A model generated the notes under the pieces. It searched no databases and was not told where the DNA came from. It saw only the letters and a list, made by a program, of their open reading frames with translations. A stretch of DNA of 64,000 nucleotides, taken from assembly GCA_018857735.1 (NCBI GenBank), contig JABMCL010003159.1:303501-367500 (forward strand). Direction: 5' to 3'. This document shows, piece after piece, positions 55,401-64,000 of this stretch. The stretch comes from Alviniconcha marisindica (Eukaryota > Mollusca > Gastropoda > Provannidae). Position numbers and translations under genes: made by a program. Each line of letters starts with the position of its first letter. Within the stretch, counting starts at the first letter, position 1.

Positions 55401-58400
55401 GCAGCTGGATAGCATAACATAGCTGGTTTCCTCAAAGGAACCTTTCCTTACCTGGTCTTTCCCTGAGGCACCTATCCAAAGATAAAGGAAGCAAGACAGA
55501 CTTACCGTAGTGGTTAACTTGGTCAGCACCTCCAGCACTACGCTCTTTATCCTCAACATGCGTTCTGACTCCCATATCACTACAGACAGAAAAAAATGCC
55601 AAATAGTTTACATTTCATTCTATAACAACTTTCAAAATGATCAATCATACCGGTTTTTGTTTGCTTAAAACCATCTTTTTACATAAAATCAGTAATTAAA
55701 ATACATTCTCAGGAAATGACCATATTACCTGCATACATGCACTGCAGTACTTAAATGCTAAATATGACATACACAACAAAATCACCTGTCCACCTCATGA
55801 CCTACAATAAGTTTATAAGACATTTTGAAAACAAATACACAAACAGATCATATGCAAAAGAGTACAAACACAAATTAGTTTTACACCTTGACTAAACCTG
55901 TACAACCACAAGAAACACCTTTAAAAAATTGTTTTTAAAGAAGATACAATGAAAAAGTAAACAATAAAATATTTACGCTGACTGTAAACAAAGCCATTTC
56001 AAGGAATGAGACCAAATAAATGAGTTGTGTTTCTACTCCATGACTAAGCTCCCCAAAACAACTATTGTCCCAACTCACCCCATTCAAAAAGAAATCAAAT
56101 AAGAATAAACCTTCTTTCTCTAAACACCCCAACACCCATCCCCACACATACTACTATTACTACATTATCAACAAATACAAGTCATTAGTCAGATGTATTT
56201 TGTCCATGCATCATTTTATCAGGCTAATAATACTTTTATGATACTTGTTTGTGTTGTACCTGTATTAATGATGACTTACCTTTGTTGGCACGCTGAATGT
56301 GTGGCAGGACTGAACCAAACATCAACAGCCGCAACAACACCTGGACAAAATCAACAAGTTTAAACAGTAATGACTACAGTAACTTGAATAAGCTGAACAA
56401 CTGTAATATTAATAAACACATTGACTCTCATTATTTTTGAACATCTGTCTTACACTGTTATATTTATCACATATATTATAATAGCAGCAATGATGAACAA
56501 TCATAATATACACATCTATAGTCTGTTTCTGTTTTTCTAGTCTGGTTTGTCTAAAACTCTAATTTACAGTTTAATAACATCAGCTGAGCCTTACAAGCCT
56601 TTGATATGGCAAAAAATAAAAATAATAAAAAGTTTAGATGATGTCTGACTAATCTAAATAAAGGAACATAAACTTCCCCAAACAAACGGGTCTCTGACTC
56701 AGAAAAGGCAGAATCAGACTCTTTTAGTTTTACACTGTGAGACAACTATAGGACAGGTTGCCCACAGACATTTCACTTTCTCTTGCTGAGTTAGTTACAC
56801 TTACAATAGTTACCTTATGACTACATACAGTTCCATATTCTCACTGCTGCATCATAAAACTAATGGTGCTGAGCACCATACAAAACAGTGCTGCCTCATA
56901 AAGGCAACAACCAAAACTATACACCAACATGCACTGGTATGTACTCAACACCAAAAGTATGTTTTTTTTTAGAAAAGTAGAATTTTTATTTTTAACACAA
57001 AAAGTAACTTACCACTATACCAGGTATAGTTTAAATATTAATATTCTTTTTTTTCCCCACTGTATAGTGTATGTGACAGAATTTTTAGCAGAAGAAATTA
57101 CATTCAATTATTCAAATCCTGAAACAAGTCAAAAGTGATATAATTATCACTGATGGCTGCCACTGCCATTTCTGTCAGCATGGGGTCATTTTGAAAATGG
57201 CCAACTTCAGTACCATGTGTGGCCACCACGTGCATTGACCACAGCTCAACATCTGGTACAACTGCACCTGGCAAGTCACTTTTGTACCGAGTATGACACA
57301 AACTAGCCTACACAGCAAGTACCTACCTCCACCCCTCCAAGTTCACAGAAGTACTTTGCAAACTGCTCTTGCTCCTCATCCTGTGGGCCATCATCATGTG
57401 ACCGACGAGGCTCAAAGTTCATCAGTTTACCCAGGAGTTTCTGCATGCACACAACAAAATTTGCCATAACCAAACCAAACAGATTACATTAAGTGCACTC
57501 TATTTCACAGTCTCAGAAATTTCAAATACAGGCTAATCACAAAGAATCCATAGTAATTTATAAAGCTTAACCCACCCACGTGATGATGTAGTGACTGGTG
57601 TGATGACCATGAAATTAAGGCTGTGCAAGAGGTAGAACAATTTGAGTTCTTCATTTGCTGTGCGCTTCTCTTTATCACAATATCAGTGCTGTCTTATTTA
57701 TTCAATTATTGTGTCCCAGATAATTAACAACTCCAATGAAAAGGACTCTATTTTGAACTGTTTATGTGTCTCCCTTCCAATGGAACTGAGTATTGTCTTG
57801 CTTTTGTTTTTGGTAAACTGTCAAGTATTCTTGACACTGACCATGTCTGCCTCAATACTTTCCAAGCAGTCAACCAGCACTGACAACTTGAGAAAAGGAC
57901 CATTTTCAAACCGGCATCACAGTATGCTTTAACTTTAAGTCTCTGAATGGTTCTGGTCTTCACTGTCTTATACTTTATAGTTATACAGACAGGCATGTTA
58001 GCCTCTCAACCGACTGTTTCTGGGAACAGATCAAGTCATTGTTTATCACCAGAGACTGAGAGAAGGCCAGTTATATGCTGAGGCAACACCTACTAAAAGG
58101 ATTATTACACTATAGTAGTAAGAAAGCACAGAGCACCAGAGACAAAAGCATGCCCAAGTGGTTTGAGCTTGGAAACAGGTGGAGCACTTGTACTCAGTGG
58201 TACTTGTATAATTTTTGATAATAATGTATTGCTGCAGTGATCATTTAATGTTACAAGCTCGTCAGTCAATCAAATTATGAAGCTGAAAGTGCATGGGCTT
58301 AGTGTAGTTTCACAACTGATCCAGAGAGGCCTCAGTACTGTCAGCAGTTCCCAAAACAGACCCACTACCTAAGGCTATGCAGATGCCAAGATTTTACAGA

Positions 58401-58809
58401 TTATTTTTAAAGTTTTTGCTATGTGCCTACAACAGTGGGTTCATTTTCAGCGGTACTGAGGCACTTGGAACTTAAAAGTTAACAGATTACCATGTATTAG
58501 ATAATAATTAATATAAAAGGGGAAAGGAATAACTTTTAATAAGATACATTTCTGTCTGGTTCCACTATAACTTTAAAGTCTGTAACTAGTGTAAGCATTT
58601 ACAACATCTACAGAAACAGAAGTCAGACCATACCTTGAGCAAAGCAAGACACTGATCACAGTCAAATCCCAACACCACACTGAAGTCATCCAAGTCCCGA
58701 ATCAATTCTGGTACTTCTGCTTTTTGGCACACTTTCTCCATCAAATGTTGTGGCAGCTGATGAAAAAAAAAGACACATTCATAAAAAAAATTAAAATCAC
58801 AACTATGAT

Positions 58810-58873
<64 letters not shown>

Positions 58874-61759
58874 GTATATATATCATGTAATGATTCTTAG
58901 TATAAACAGTAACACAGTACCATCTGTCACTGAGACAGACTGAGAACTGTGCTAGTCAGACAGCAATTTAGTGTGTGTGTGTGTGTGTGGTTAGTGTTAC
59001 TGTGTGGTTAGTGTTACTGTAAAGTGCCCTGTGCTGCCACCTTATGTGGTAGATGGGCACTCTAGAAATCCTCTTTATTATTATTATTATTATTGTACAT
59101 TTTGTGTTGTAATTTCATTTAAAAAACATTTTATTCAGTATTCACAGCTAGTGAGCTAACCTGTGGAACCTGGAAGATGTGATTACCTTTTGGTTAAATA
59201 ATCATGTAGTTCTTTCCGATTCCAAATCAAATAAAAAACAAAGGGAAAAAATACATTCTGTCTTAATAGCAAGTGTCAAATAATTCAATATTCAACACTT
59301 AGAATATATTTCATCATAAAACATGACTCATACAACAAAATCAACTAGAAGGTGGCAATCCACACCATAAAATCTACACTAATAAGGAGTCACTGATCTT
59401 AATTCTTGTTGTAATCTTTATTTATCATCAGTGATTAGCTAAACTGTGCTAGTTTAAATAATATTGATCCTTTTTTCTTCTTTTACCGTAAATTACAACT
59501 TACATTCAGATTTTTACAGTCCCACTCTGAATCTTAGCATGAATATTCAAAAAGTGCTGGGATAAAAACGAAACTCTATGATTCAGAGCAGCAACAAAAA
59601 TGAAAATACCATTTTATTTTACTAAGAATGAATGTGATGCATGGTTGGATTTACTCTGTCGTTGAAGTCTTCCAGCCATAATGTGAAAATCAGCAGTCAA
59701 AAAACAGGCAGGTTTGTACTGTATGTTGTAAAAGTAGAACGACTCTCCCTCAGTTAATGTCAGAACATGGGCTTCAGGCATTCAAAAATGTAGATGCTGT
59801 GTTTAACTAGTGGGGTGGGGTGGGAGGGGGGGGGGGAGAGACTGATATACCCAATAGGCCCTTTATAATACTAATAAAGGGAGAAGGATTGGATTTACCC
59901 TGGTTGGATTTACTCCGTCTTTGAAGTCTTCCAGTTCTAAATAGTAAATATTAATAAAGGGAGTAGGATTGGATTTACCCTGGTTGGATTTACTCTGTCG
60001 TTGAAGTCTTCCAGTTATAAACAGTAAATATGTCTCAACAATTACTTACGTGCTCATTTTTTCTACAATATCACCTAAAATGAATAACTAGTAAATTTCT
60101 GACTGAAGCTAAATTGCCCTTTGGTATGATTCGTGTTGGCATTAAAAGGATTGCCACAACTGGATACATGTGCAATAGTGACTTTGATGAAGAGTAGAGG
60201 GAACAAACACCAATTGATGTAAAAACACAAAATAGGTGTACCAGTGCCATGAAACCCATTCCCCAAACAGCTGCATGAACCCAGTAGTGCGAAGGCACAA
60301 CAGTGCAAAAATGTAGGCCTAACAGAACAAAAATAGATTGTGTGATCCATCATACAGAAGTCATTAAAATATTCATAACTGTTTTCATTGACATTCTGAT
60401 TGTTTTTATCAACAATGAACACAGTCTGTGTGTGTGTGTGTATGACTCTATGAGCACCCTTGATCAATCACTTCACTGATTTCTACCTACCTAAATCCAG
60501 CAGTAACAACACACACACACACACATACATACACACAGTGTGAAAATCAGCAGCAACAACAGCTGATGAAATACACTGATTTATTTCTTCATGAATATAG
60601 CCCTAACTTGCTGGCAGACATAATACAACAGGATCACACACAAAGTCTATTCCAGCACTGTTAGTGTTACTAGTTAGATCTTTGCATGCCAGACCTTCAT
60701 GTTGCTGGACCTTATAGTGTTACCGGGGTTGTGCTGCCAGGATTCACACCACTGGGCTGACAGAGGCAGACTTGAAATCAATCTGATGTTGTAACTTGTC
60801 CTTGTATCTCATCAAACCCAAGATGTTCTAATACAAAAACATACACTTTGACTGTTTCTGTTTTTGATAAACTGATAATTTAAGGTAGTCTCAAAAAACT
60901 TTGCCTCATAATAGTCATAGTTTTTCTAGGTTGCCCAATGTAAAAACAAAGTAACCATAAATTAAAAACTTGTTATTATTCTGGAAGTCATTGGAAGGTA
61001 TTATTATTCCGGAAGTCAAATCTTACATTCTTAGAGGCGCAAGTCATTTTAATGTTTCATTACCGAGGGGTAGTCACAAGATAATGTTCACAAAACAAGA
61101 CACTGTCCATAAATCACAACTATTGAAGATAAAGGAAGCTGCAGCTGACTCAAACACCCATCTGCTTAGGGGCGCGCAGAAGCGCAATTGGGGGTGGGGG
61201 TGGGGGTGGGGGATTACATATGGAGTGATAGAAAGTGGGCAATAAATACTATTTTCACAGCTCCTGAATATAATATACATTATGCGAACGGAACAACCTA
61301 TGGCATAAACTGATGGAGAGCAAAAGAAAACTCCGTCTGAGAATCTGCTCCATCTCATGTTATGGGTCACGTACGTAGCGCTAGAAGTGTCATTGTTTGC
61401 ATACAACGCATTTTTTCACCCCGATTCTGGGACTCGAAAAGGATCCTTGAACACGATTTACACGCGGTTCAATGATCACAGAACGTCGAAAAAATGATTA
61501 TTTTCAAACAATATCAATATATTAGCAATAAAATTCGTGGATTGTCAAGGACGAATAGACATTCTATTGTGTCCTTTCTGCTTTCATTATCACACAGCCT
61601 TACTCTGTGAAAGACATTTGTGACTTCCGCTTATGTGTATACGAGTCTATTTACCTGGCTCAGCCGCTGAAATCCGTTTCCTTGGTACTGCCATTGCTCG
61701 TGGGCTTGAAAGACAGATTTTCTCTTTACCCCTCTCTTATTACTCTGAAATCGATACAT
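41257..61759 (-). CDS. TRPC4AP: TRPC4AP (TRUSS) homologue, 22 coding exons
   Basis: A complete gene of about 784 residues (human protein 797) from ATG 61759-61757 to TGA 41259-41257. Diagnostic matches to vertebrate TRPC4AP span the whole length: LANFCRILAVAISDLD, RVEVVYVL, APGLSDLFDQFIWK, CECSPEVALKIQFLRLVHSF, MKKEPPTSTFRFWLARAVES, YLRGDTSYCDQIFL, LLGELIKFN, NVSCLNTTLVFLM, FWQDHYLHKDKDC and SSRISFSYWKKTV. Known: TRPC4AP is a helical-repeat scaffold (DUF3689). It is the substrate receptor of a CUL4-DDB1 ubiquitin ligase (MYC and C-degron substrates) and binds TNFR1 and TRPC4. Inferred: the same ligase-receptor role here. All introns are GT-AG. Odd points are an apparent frameshift in exon 6, ambiguous acceptors at exon 13 and a Ser-rich insert in exon 18. 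The N-terminal 35 residues are poorly conserved, so the start is less certain. Confidence 0.93.
42530..42980. repeat. 32-bp minisatellite with embedded SINE-tail copies
   Basis: AGCATCCTAGCCGCTGCAGC GGGGGTACAAAT repeats through intron 19. At 42620-42675 and 42752-42808 a unit is interrupted by the CTTAC-tailed dispersed repeat in minus orientation (GTAAGTAAGTTGGTGTTTTA, CGCCCAGTCAACCAGT). Both copies share the same junctions with the minisatellite. Confidence 0.85.
43880..43912. repeat. Poly-C tract followed by (CA)n
   Basis: About 17 C (poly-G in the sense of TRPC4AP) in intron 18. Confidence 0.9.
44041..48115 (-). CDS. TRPC4AP: TRPC4AP exons 14-18
   Basis: Exons 48060-48115, 47708-47753, 46456-46539, 45961-46051 and 44041-44350, residues 440-635. 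This is the most conserved region: KHLLLSKNELNEV, GLLSKIVEVMKKEPPTSTFR, FWLARAVESYLRGDTSYCDQ, HEIRHKEILQSSFDLLGELI and MVDSNMFIRSLVLSLEHF. Exon 15 is only 46 nt. Exon 18 carries a serine-rich insert (SSSSRGASSSSSSSAK, residues about 580-599) absent from the human protein, encoded by a trinucleotide GAG/CTC-type repeat. Confidence 0.92.
44580..45100. repeat. 70-bp minisatellite in TRPC4AP intron 17
   Basis: GGGATTGGGAGAGAGAATGG, TTGTAGTGGTGGGACTGACA and GTTACAGTGGGAGAGAGGAG recur every 70 bp, about seven units. Confidence 0.9.
45100..45940. repeat. 35-36-bp minisatellite in TRPC4AP intron 17
   Basis: GGGTGGGACTGACACTGGGA AGACAGAAAGGTTGA recurs more than 20 times with substitutions. It shares GGTGGGACTGACA with the 70-bp unit, so the two arrays are related. 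The 320-codon minus frame here is a repeat artefact. Confidence 0.9.
46737..46770 (-). repeat. CTTAC-tailed dispersed repeat, fragment
   Basis: ACACAGTCAACCATGATGGT TATATCAAAGC. Only the core remains; the GTAAG/CTTAC tail is lost. Confidence 0.55.
47161..47184. repeat. Poly-C tract
   Basis: About 20 C in TRPC4AP intron 15 (poly-G in the sense strand). Confidence 0.95.
48216..48284 (-). repeat. CTTAC-tailed dispersed repeat, diverged copy
   Basis: GTTAGTTAGTTGGTTAGAAA, GTTGGTGCTTCGAGCCCAGC and GGATTATATCAGGGC. The terminal repeat is GTTAG rather than GTAAG. It lies in intron 13. Confidence 0.65.
48927..50472 (-). CDS. TRPC4AP: TRPC4AP exons 10-13
   Basis: Exons 50350-50472, 49734-49867, 49344-49423 and 48927 to about 49031, residues 293-439. 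Exon 10 has ELDCWMEWIENQMAEEVFEQ, exon 11 has LVQRVEVVYVLGLFLLGKHR, exon 12 has LAPGLSDLFDQFIWKYQ, and exon 13 has GHNAACECSPEVALKIQFLR. The upper end of exon 13 could be 49061, 49046, 49031 or 49028. All four follow an AG and keep frame. 49031 is chosen because the resulting length is closest to human among those with a reasonable acceptor. Confidence 0.85.
50861..54556 (-). CDS. TRPC4AP: TRPC4AP exons 6-9
   Basis: Exons 54395-54556, 53504-53614, 52714-52776 and 50861-50923, residues 160-292. Exon 6 encodes ESDEVLNYVFTLLAS in one frame and KKTFVNSCQLIEDMLQSRKD in another. The human protein has FTLMTSKKTFLQTATLIEDI without a break, so the exon carries a net one-base loss or two-base gain near 54470-54478. 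Exon 7 carries ELANFCRILAVAISDLDIYE, among the best conserved stretches. Exon 8 carries YAQNKQKRSKGFVN. Confidence 0.88.
51008..51325 (+). mobile_element. SINE family A, most complete copy (intron 9 of TRPC4AP)
   Basis: Shares AACATGCTGCTTAATGTCCA CAG and AACCATAAGGCTTATTAGGG with 16446, and GAGCCATTTTAATGTGTCAG, GTCACAAGACTGCCCACAAA and CCACAACCTTTTTGAAGAGA with 30070. On the minus strand the high-coordinate end reads GTTGGTAAGCGGAAGGACCT CAGTTCGATACCG, a tRNA-like stretch with a B box (GTTCGATACC). Transcription would run from about 51325 down. About 315 bp. Confidence 0.65.
51618..51673 (-). repeat. CTTAC-tailed dispersed repeat, copy in intron 9
   Basis: AAGTAACTAACTTGTTTTCT ACACCCAGTCAACCATGATG GTTATATCAGGGCGAGTAA. 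Confidence 0.65.
52259..52657. mobile_element. 399-bp foldback (MITE-like) element in TRPC4AP intron 8
   Basis: The two halves are diverged inverted copies. The left end GCTTATTTATCATGACACAG matches the complement of the right end (GCTTATTTATTATGACACAG). Inner blocks GGTAATCCCCTTTG, CTTAAACAACAGTT, TTTTTTGGTT(G/C)AGTTG and TGGAAGAATGTTGG also pair across the centre. Arms are about 180 nt with a short unpaired middle, and no ORF is present. Both flanks have AAT next to the element, a possible 3-bp target duplication. It would form a long hairpin in the TRPC4AP pre-mRNA. Confidence 0.8.
54005..54045. repeat. G-rich tract in intron 6
   Basis: GGGGGTGGGGGTGGGGGTGG followed by about 12 G. Confidence 0.9.
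55015..55060. repeat. (TG)n plus poly-G tract in intron 5
   Basis: TG repeat then about 18 G. Confidence 0.9.
55506..61759 (-). CDS. TRPC4AP: TRPC4AP exons 1-5 (N-terminal part)
   Basis: Exons 61655-61759, 58634-58756, 57327-57440, 56280-56340 and 55506-55579, residues 1-159. Phases chain as 0, 0, 0, 1, 0. Recognisable pieces are KYFCELGGVEVLLRLLMFGS (compare IFDLFGGVDLLVEILM in human) and ANKVIWESERMLRIKSVVLE. The start MYRFQSNKRGVKRK is the first true ATG in frame. The frame continues upstream to a TTG but without ATG. An acceptor-like CCCCAATTTTTAG lies 18 bases before the ATG, so an additional 5' exon is possible. Confidence 0.85.
58808..58882. repeat. (TA)n microsatellite in intron 1
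   Basis: About 70 bases of AT repeat 52 bases from exon 2, upstream in the sense of TRPC4AP. Confidence 0.95.
59000..59098 (+). repeat. Retroposon-like tail
   Basis: TGTAAAGTGCCCTGTGCTGC, TGGGCACTCTAGAAATCCTC and (TTA)n. This is the same kind of tail as at 36945. Confidence 0.45.
59640..60090 (+). repeat. Dispersed repeat family C, copy 2, internally duplicated
   Basis: ACTGATATACCCAATAGGCC, CTTTATAATACTAATAAAGG, TTGGATTTACTC(C/T)GTC(T/G)TTGA and AGTCTTCCAGTTATAAA parallel 10830-11070. The TTGGATTTACTC...CTTCCAG block occurs three times (59648, about 59904 and about 59984). Confidence 0.65.
61020..61215 (+). mobile_element. SINE family A, diverged copy (intron 1 of TRPC4AP)
   Basis: AAGTCATTTTAATGTTTCAT TACCGAGGGGTAGTCACAAG, CCATAAATCACAACTATTGA and AGATAAAGGAAGCTGCAGCT follow the order of the copies at 30070 and 51110. 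It ends in a GGGGGT repeat at 61192-61212. Confidence 0.55.
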
Positions 61760-62593
61760 TTTGTAGACATCTAAAAATTGGGGAAAATTTAACACTTCCC
61801 GGAGAGATATCAGGCGGTAATTTTTGCGCGCATGCGCTCTCAAGTCACCTCGGAAGTCACTCTTTTGGTTACGGAATTTCGTTTCCTGTAATGTTTGGAA
61901 TGTATGTACAAAACACGCACAAAACGGTAACTACTAATTCACAAGCCTAACAATGTTAACATTAATTGTCTAAATTGTCACTGAACATCACAGTCTCAAA
62001 GCCTTCGCAGTATCTCGTAGTTTCGTATGATCTCGTGACGTAGACGAGAGTCCAAGTTGCCCTGGGAGAAAGGAAGCCGTAGATCTATTTGTGAACCACT
62101 CAAATTCTGCGCAGTGGTGGAGTAGGTACCCGGCCCATTTAAATGCCAACTCATTCTTTCTGTGTCATCGGCGGGTCTTCGATGCGTGTGATGTGTGTAT
62201 AGGTGCACAGATTTGAGTGACGATGATGCGGTTTTTGACTCGGCCGTCTGTAGTAGCAGACGACACAAACCCGCTCTGACTGATTTTGTGTCACCAATGG
62301 ATTACGAGACAAGGCATGATGACGAGACAGCGCATGATGACTGAATCAAAGGATTTGGGCTGTTCTGATTGGAAAGTGTGCGCTATCTTTTGTGTCGACA
62401 AGTAATTTTGCATTGACTTGACAAGCTGGTCTGAAAAGTATCATGTGGAAAAACTGGAATATATGTGATTAGCTTTGTGAAAGTTGTCTTTGCAAAAGAG
62501 CTGGGCGGTAGTGATTTTTAACCGAATGATCAAAACATAATCCTGAGGAACTCTTCTGTGCGACTGACAGAGTACGGCAAGCAAATACTTTTT
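61760..62593. promoter_or_regulatory. Head-to-head intergenic region, likely bidirectional promoter
   Basis: 834 bases separate the TRPC4AP start (minus) from the start of the unrecognised gene (plus). Seen: GCGCATGCGC at 61828-61837, a match to the NRF1 palindrome; CCAAT at 62294-62298; and an inverted CCAAT (GATTGG) at 62367-62372. No TATA box is obvious on either side. There are more CpG dinucleotides than in the surrounding AT-rich sequence, and little simple repeat. Inferred: a TATA-less housekeeping-type promoter shared by both genes, including their 5' UTRs. Confidence 0.6.
61828..61837. promoter_or_regulatory. Candidate NRF1 site
   Basis: GCGCATGCGC lies about 70 bases upstream of the chosen TRPC4AP ATG, so it falls in the proximal promoter or 5' UTR. 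Confidence 0.45.
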
Positions 62594-64000
62594 ATGTGTG
62601 CAATGTTAAAGGTGTGTATTATGCCATCACACAGTTCTGAAACACTGAGATGTGAAAGCTACACTACACCTCGCTCAGTCGGTATTGACAGCAGTTTAAG
62701 CAAACGGGTTATCAAAGATCCTGATGAGGAAGCAAACAACAGTGTTGTATCATCAGCCAGAGATGTGAAAAACCGGGATGGGGTGCGTTCAGCACCTTCC
62801 CACTTTTCTCCCCAAGTTAGCCAAAATTTGATAGAGAGACTAATTGATAACAGTGAGCAGTGTGCACTGGAAGACACTCTTGTATTTGAGTCATCTGTTT
62901 TTGATGATTGGAGTGAGGCTGCCTCAGGTTGGCGGGTGGTTGTCCCCTACCCCAAGTACCTTACCCAACAACCTCCAACACGACATAAATCAGAATCAGC
63001 ACTCAAGAAAGCCAGTGTGAGCTCTCGAACAGCTGTTCGCTGTGTAGATGAAGACTTTAATGATGAACAGGTATGTCCTGCATGGAAAGGAAATGTTGAA
63101 CCTATCACTTATCGCTATGTACCAAACAATGGCTACTACCGCAGTCATAAATCATCCAACAGGGACTTGCGAGAATGGCTATCAGTCAAAAAGTACAAGT
63201 CTGAGAAATCAGTGGTGACACCAGAGGTACGCCATGTTCAGAAAACATTAAAAAGGGACCTGGAATATCACTTTAAAGTTCCAAATGAAGAAAACACAGC
63301 AGCATTTCAAAAGGCAACTATTCAGTATCATGACTCAGCAGTGAAACCAAAACAAGGTGACCAAAGAGACAGAAGTCATGATGTCCCAAATATTGCCAAA
63401 CGCCTGCCTGCTCGAGAACAGCAACTGGTTAAGTCTGCCAGTGACCTGTTCATGGAAAATTTCAACACGCGTCTCAATGCCTTAGAAAAAGAAATTCATA
63501 CCCCTTATACTCCAGCTATAAGCAAGAAACCCAGTGATTCTCCTGCCCTCAACCACTCCCCCATACAGATCACAAAAAAACTCAAAGAAGTGCGTATCAC
63601 AGACACAATGAAACCAACCATTCAAAGCACAAAGCGGCATGGTGGGGACTTTGGACAAGACTTGTTCACAGTCATACCTATGTGCAAACGAGAGGTCCCT
63701 CTAAGGCCTCTGGAAAAACTTACTCCTAAACAGAAGCAGATGGAGAAAAGTTCTAGTCGAGAAAGGTCACCATCCCCGGAAATGCATTCTCAGCAGGAGG
63801 AGGAGGAGGAGGAGGAGGTGGCAGAGGAGGAGGACTTGGTGATCATGCTGGCTTCTGCTACAACCCAGCCTCCACCTCTTCCCAGAGACACTGACTCTTC
63901 TGGCATCAATACAGCACGATCGGCCATCGCCATGACCAACTTTAACATTGAAAAAATGCGGAACATCCCTCTCGGTTCAGAGTTTAGTGACAAACAAAAA
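62594..64000 (+). CDS. Unrecognised protein, long first coding exon, runs off the window
   Basis: Open for 469 codons from the first ATG after an in-frame TAA at 62519, with no stop before the edge. In-frame ATGs lie at 62594, 62603 and 62621 and none has a strong Kozak context. Seen: a hydrophilic, Ser/Lys/Glu-rich, probably largely disordered protein. Local motifs include FDDWSEAASGWRVVVPYPKY, ITYRYVPNNGYYRSH, LFMENFNTRLNALEKEI and FGQDLFTVIPMCKREVPLRP. An acidic Glu run at about residues 402-415 is encoded by (GAG)n, followed by DLVIMLASAT. No signal peptide or membrane segment was seen. The unique motifs and even codon use support a real gene. I do not recognise the family and assign no function. 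It is divergently paired with TRPC4AP. Confidence 0.8.
   Translation, partial: MCAMLKVCIMPSHSSETLRCESYTTPRSVGIDSSLSKRVIKDPDEEANNSVVSSARDVKNRDGVRSAPSHFSPQVSQNLIERLIDNSEQCALEDTLVFESSVFDDWSEAASGWRVVVPYPKYLTQQPPTRHKSESALKKASVSSRTAVRCVDEDFNDEQVCPAWKGNVEPITYRYVPNNGYYRSHKSSNRDLREWLSVKKYKSEKSVVTPEVRHVQKTLKRDLEYHFKVPNEENTAAFQKATIQYHDSAVKPKQGDQRDRSHDVPNIAKRLPAREQQLVKSASDLFMENFNTRLNALEKEIHTPYTPAISKKPSDSPALNHSPIQITKKLKEVRITDTMKPTIQSTKRHGGDFGQDLFTVIPMCKREVPLRPLEKLTPKQKQMEKSSSRERSPSPEMHSQQEEEEEEEVAEEEDLVIMLASATTQPPPLPRDTDSSGINTARSAIAMTNFNIEKMRNIPLGSEFSDKQK

Noticed and set aside
61760..61843. N-terminal extension of TRPC4AP to 61843
   Set aside because: The extension starts with TTG, not ATG. The first in-frame ATG is at 61759.

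Overview
The window looks like nuclear DNA of an animal, most likely a mollusc and probably a gastropod. This is inferred from GT-AG introns, abundant (TG)n/(CA)n and long poly-G/poly-C tracts, many minisatellites, tRNA-derived SINEs, and an animal gene (TRPC4AP) recognisable exon by exon. Nothing bacterial, viral, organellar, rRNA or CRISPR was seen.

Layout. (1) 1-4280 is non-coding flank or 5' UTR intron. (2) 4281-23375, plus strand: an eight-exon gene for a 346-residue PH-domain protein with a Pro/Tyr/Gln-rich middle and a Gly-rich hydrophobic C-terminus, the architecture of evectins (PLEKHB). Its introns are packed with tandem repeats, several of which copy its own splice sites. A small secreted Gly/His/Tyr-rich peptide gene lies antisense inside intron 3 (8864-9193). 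(3) 23376-41256 has no gene I can support. It holds an 89-bp array, a 97-bp array, a 33-bp array, tRNA-derived SINEs and retrotransposon tails, and may include the 3' UTRs of the two flanking genes. (4) 61759-41257, minus strand: a complete 22-coding-exon TRPC4AP (TRUSS) gene, about 784 residues, with one apparent frameshift in exon 6. (5) 61760-62593 is a short head-to-head intergenic region that should act as a bidirectional promoter. (6) 62594 to the window end, plus strand: a long first exon of an unrecognised protein, still open at the edge.

The clearest unusual theme is splice-site duplication by tandem repeats in the PH gene. The exon 2 donor, the exon 3 acceptor and the exon 5 acceptor each belong to a tandem array of near-copies. 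Exon 6 (the YPQQ-repeat exon, 315 nt, phase-symmetric) is bracketed by a long inverted repeat that could fold around it. This suggests, but does not show, unusual or variable splicing of this gene.

The protein roles stated here come from family knowledge. Exon borders come from reading frames and GT-AG sites without transcript evidence.
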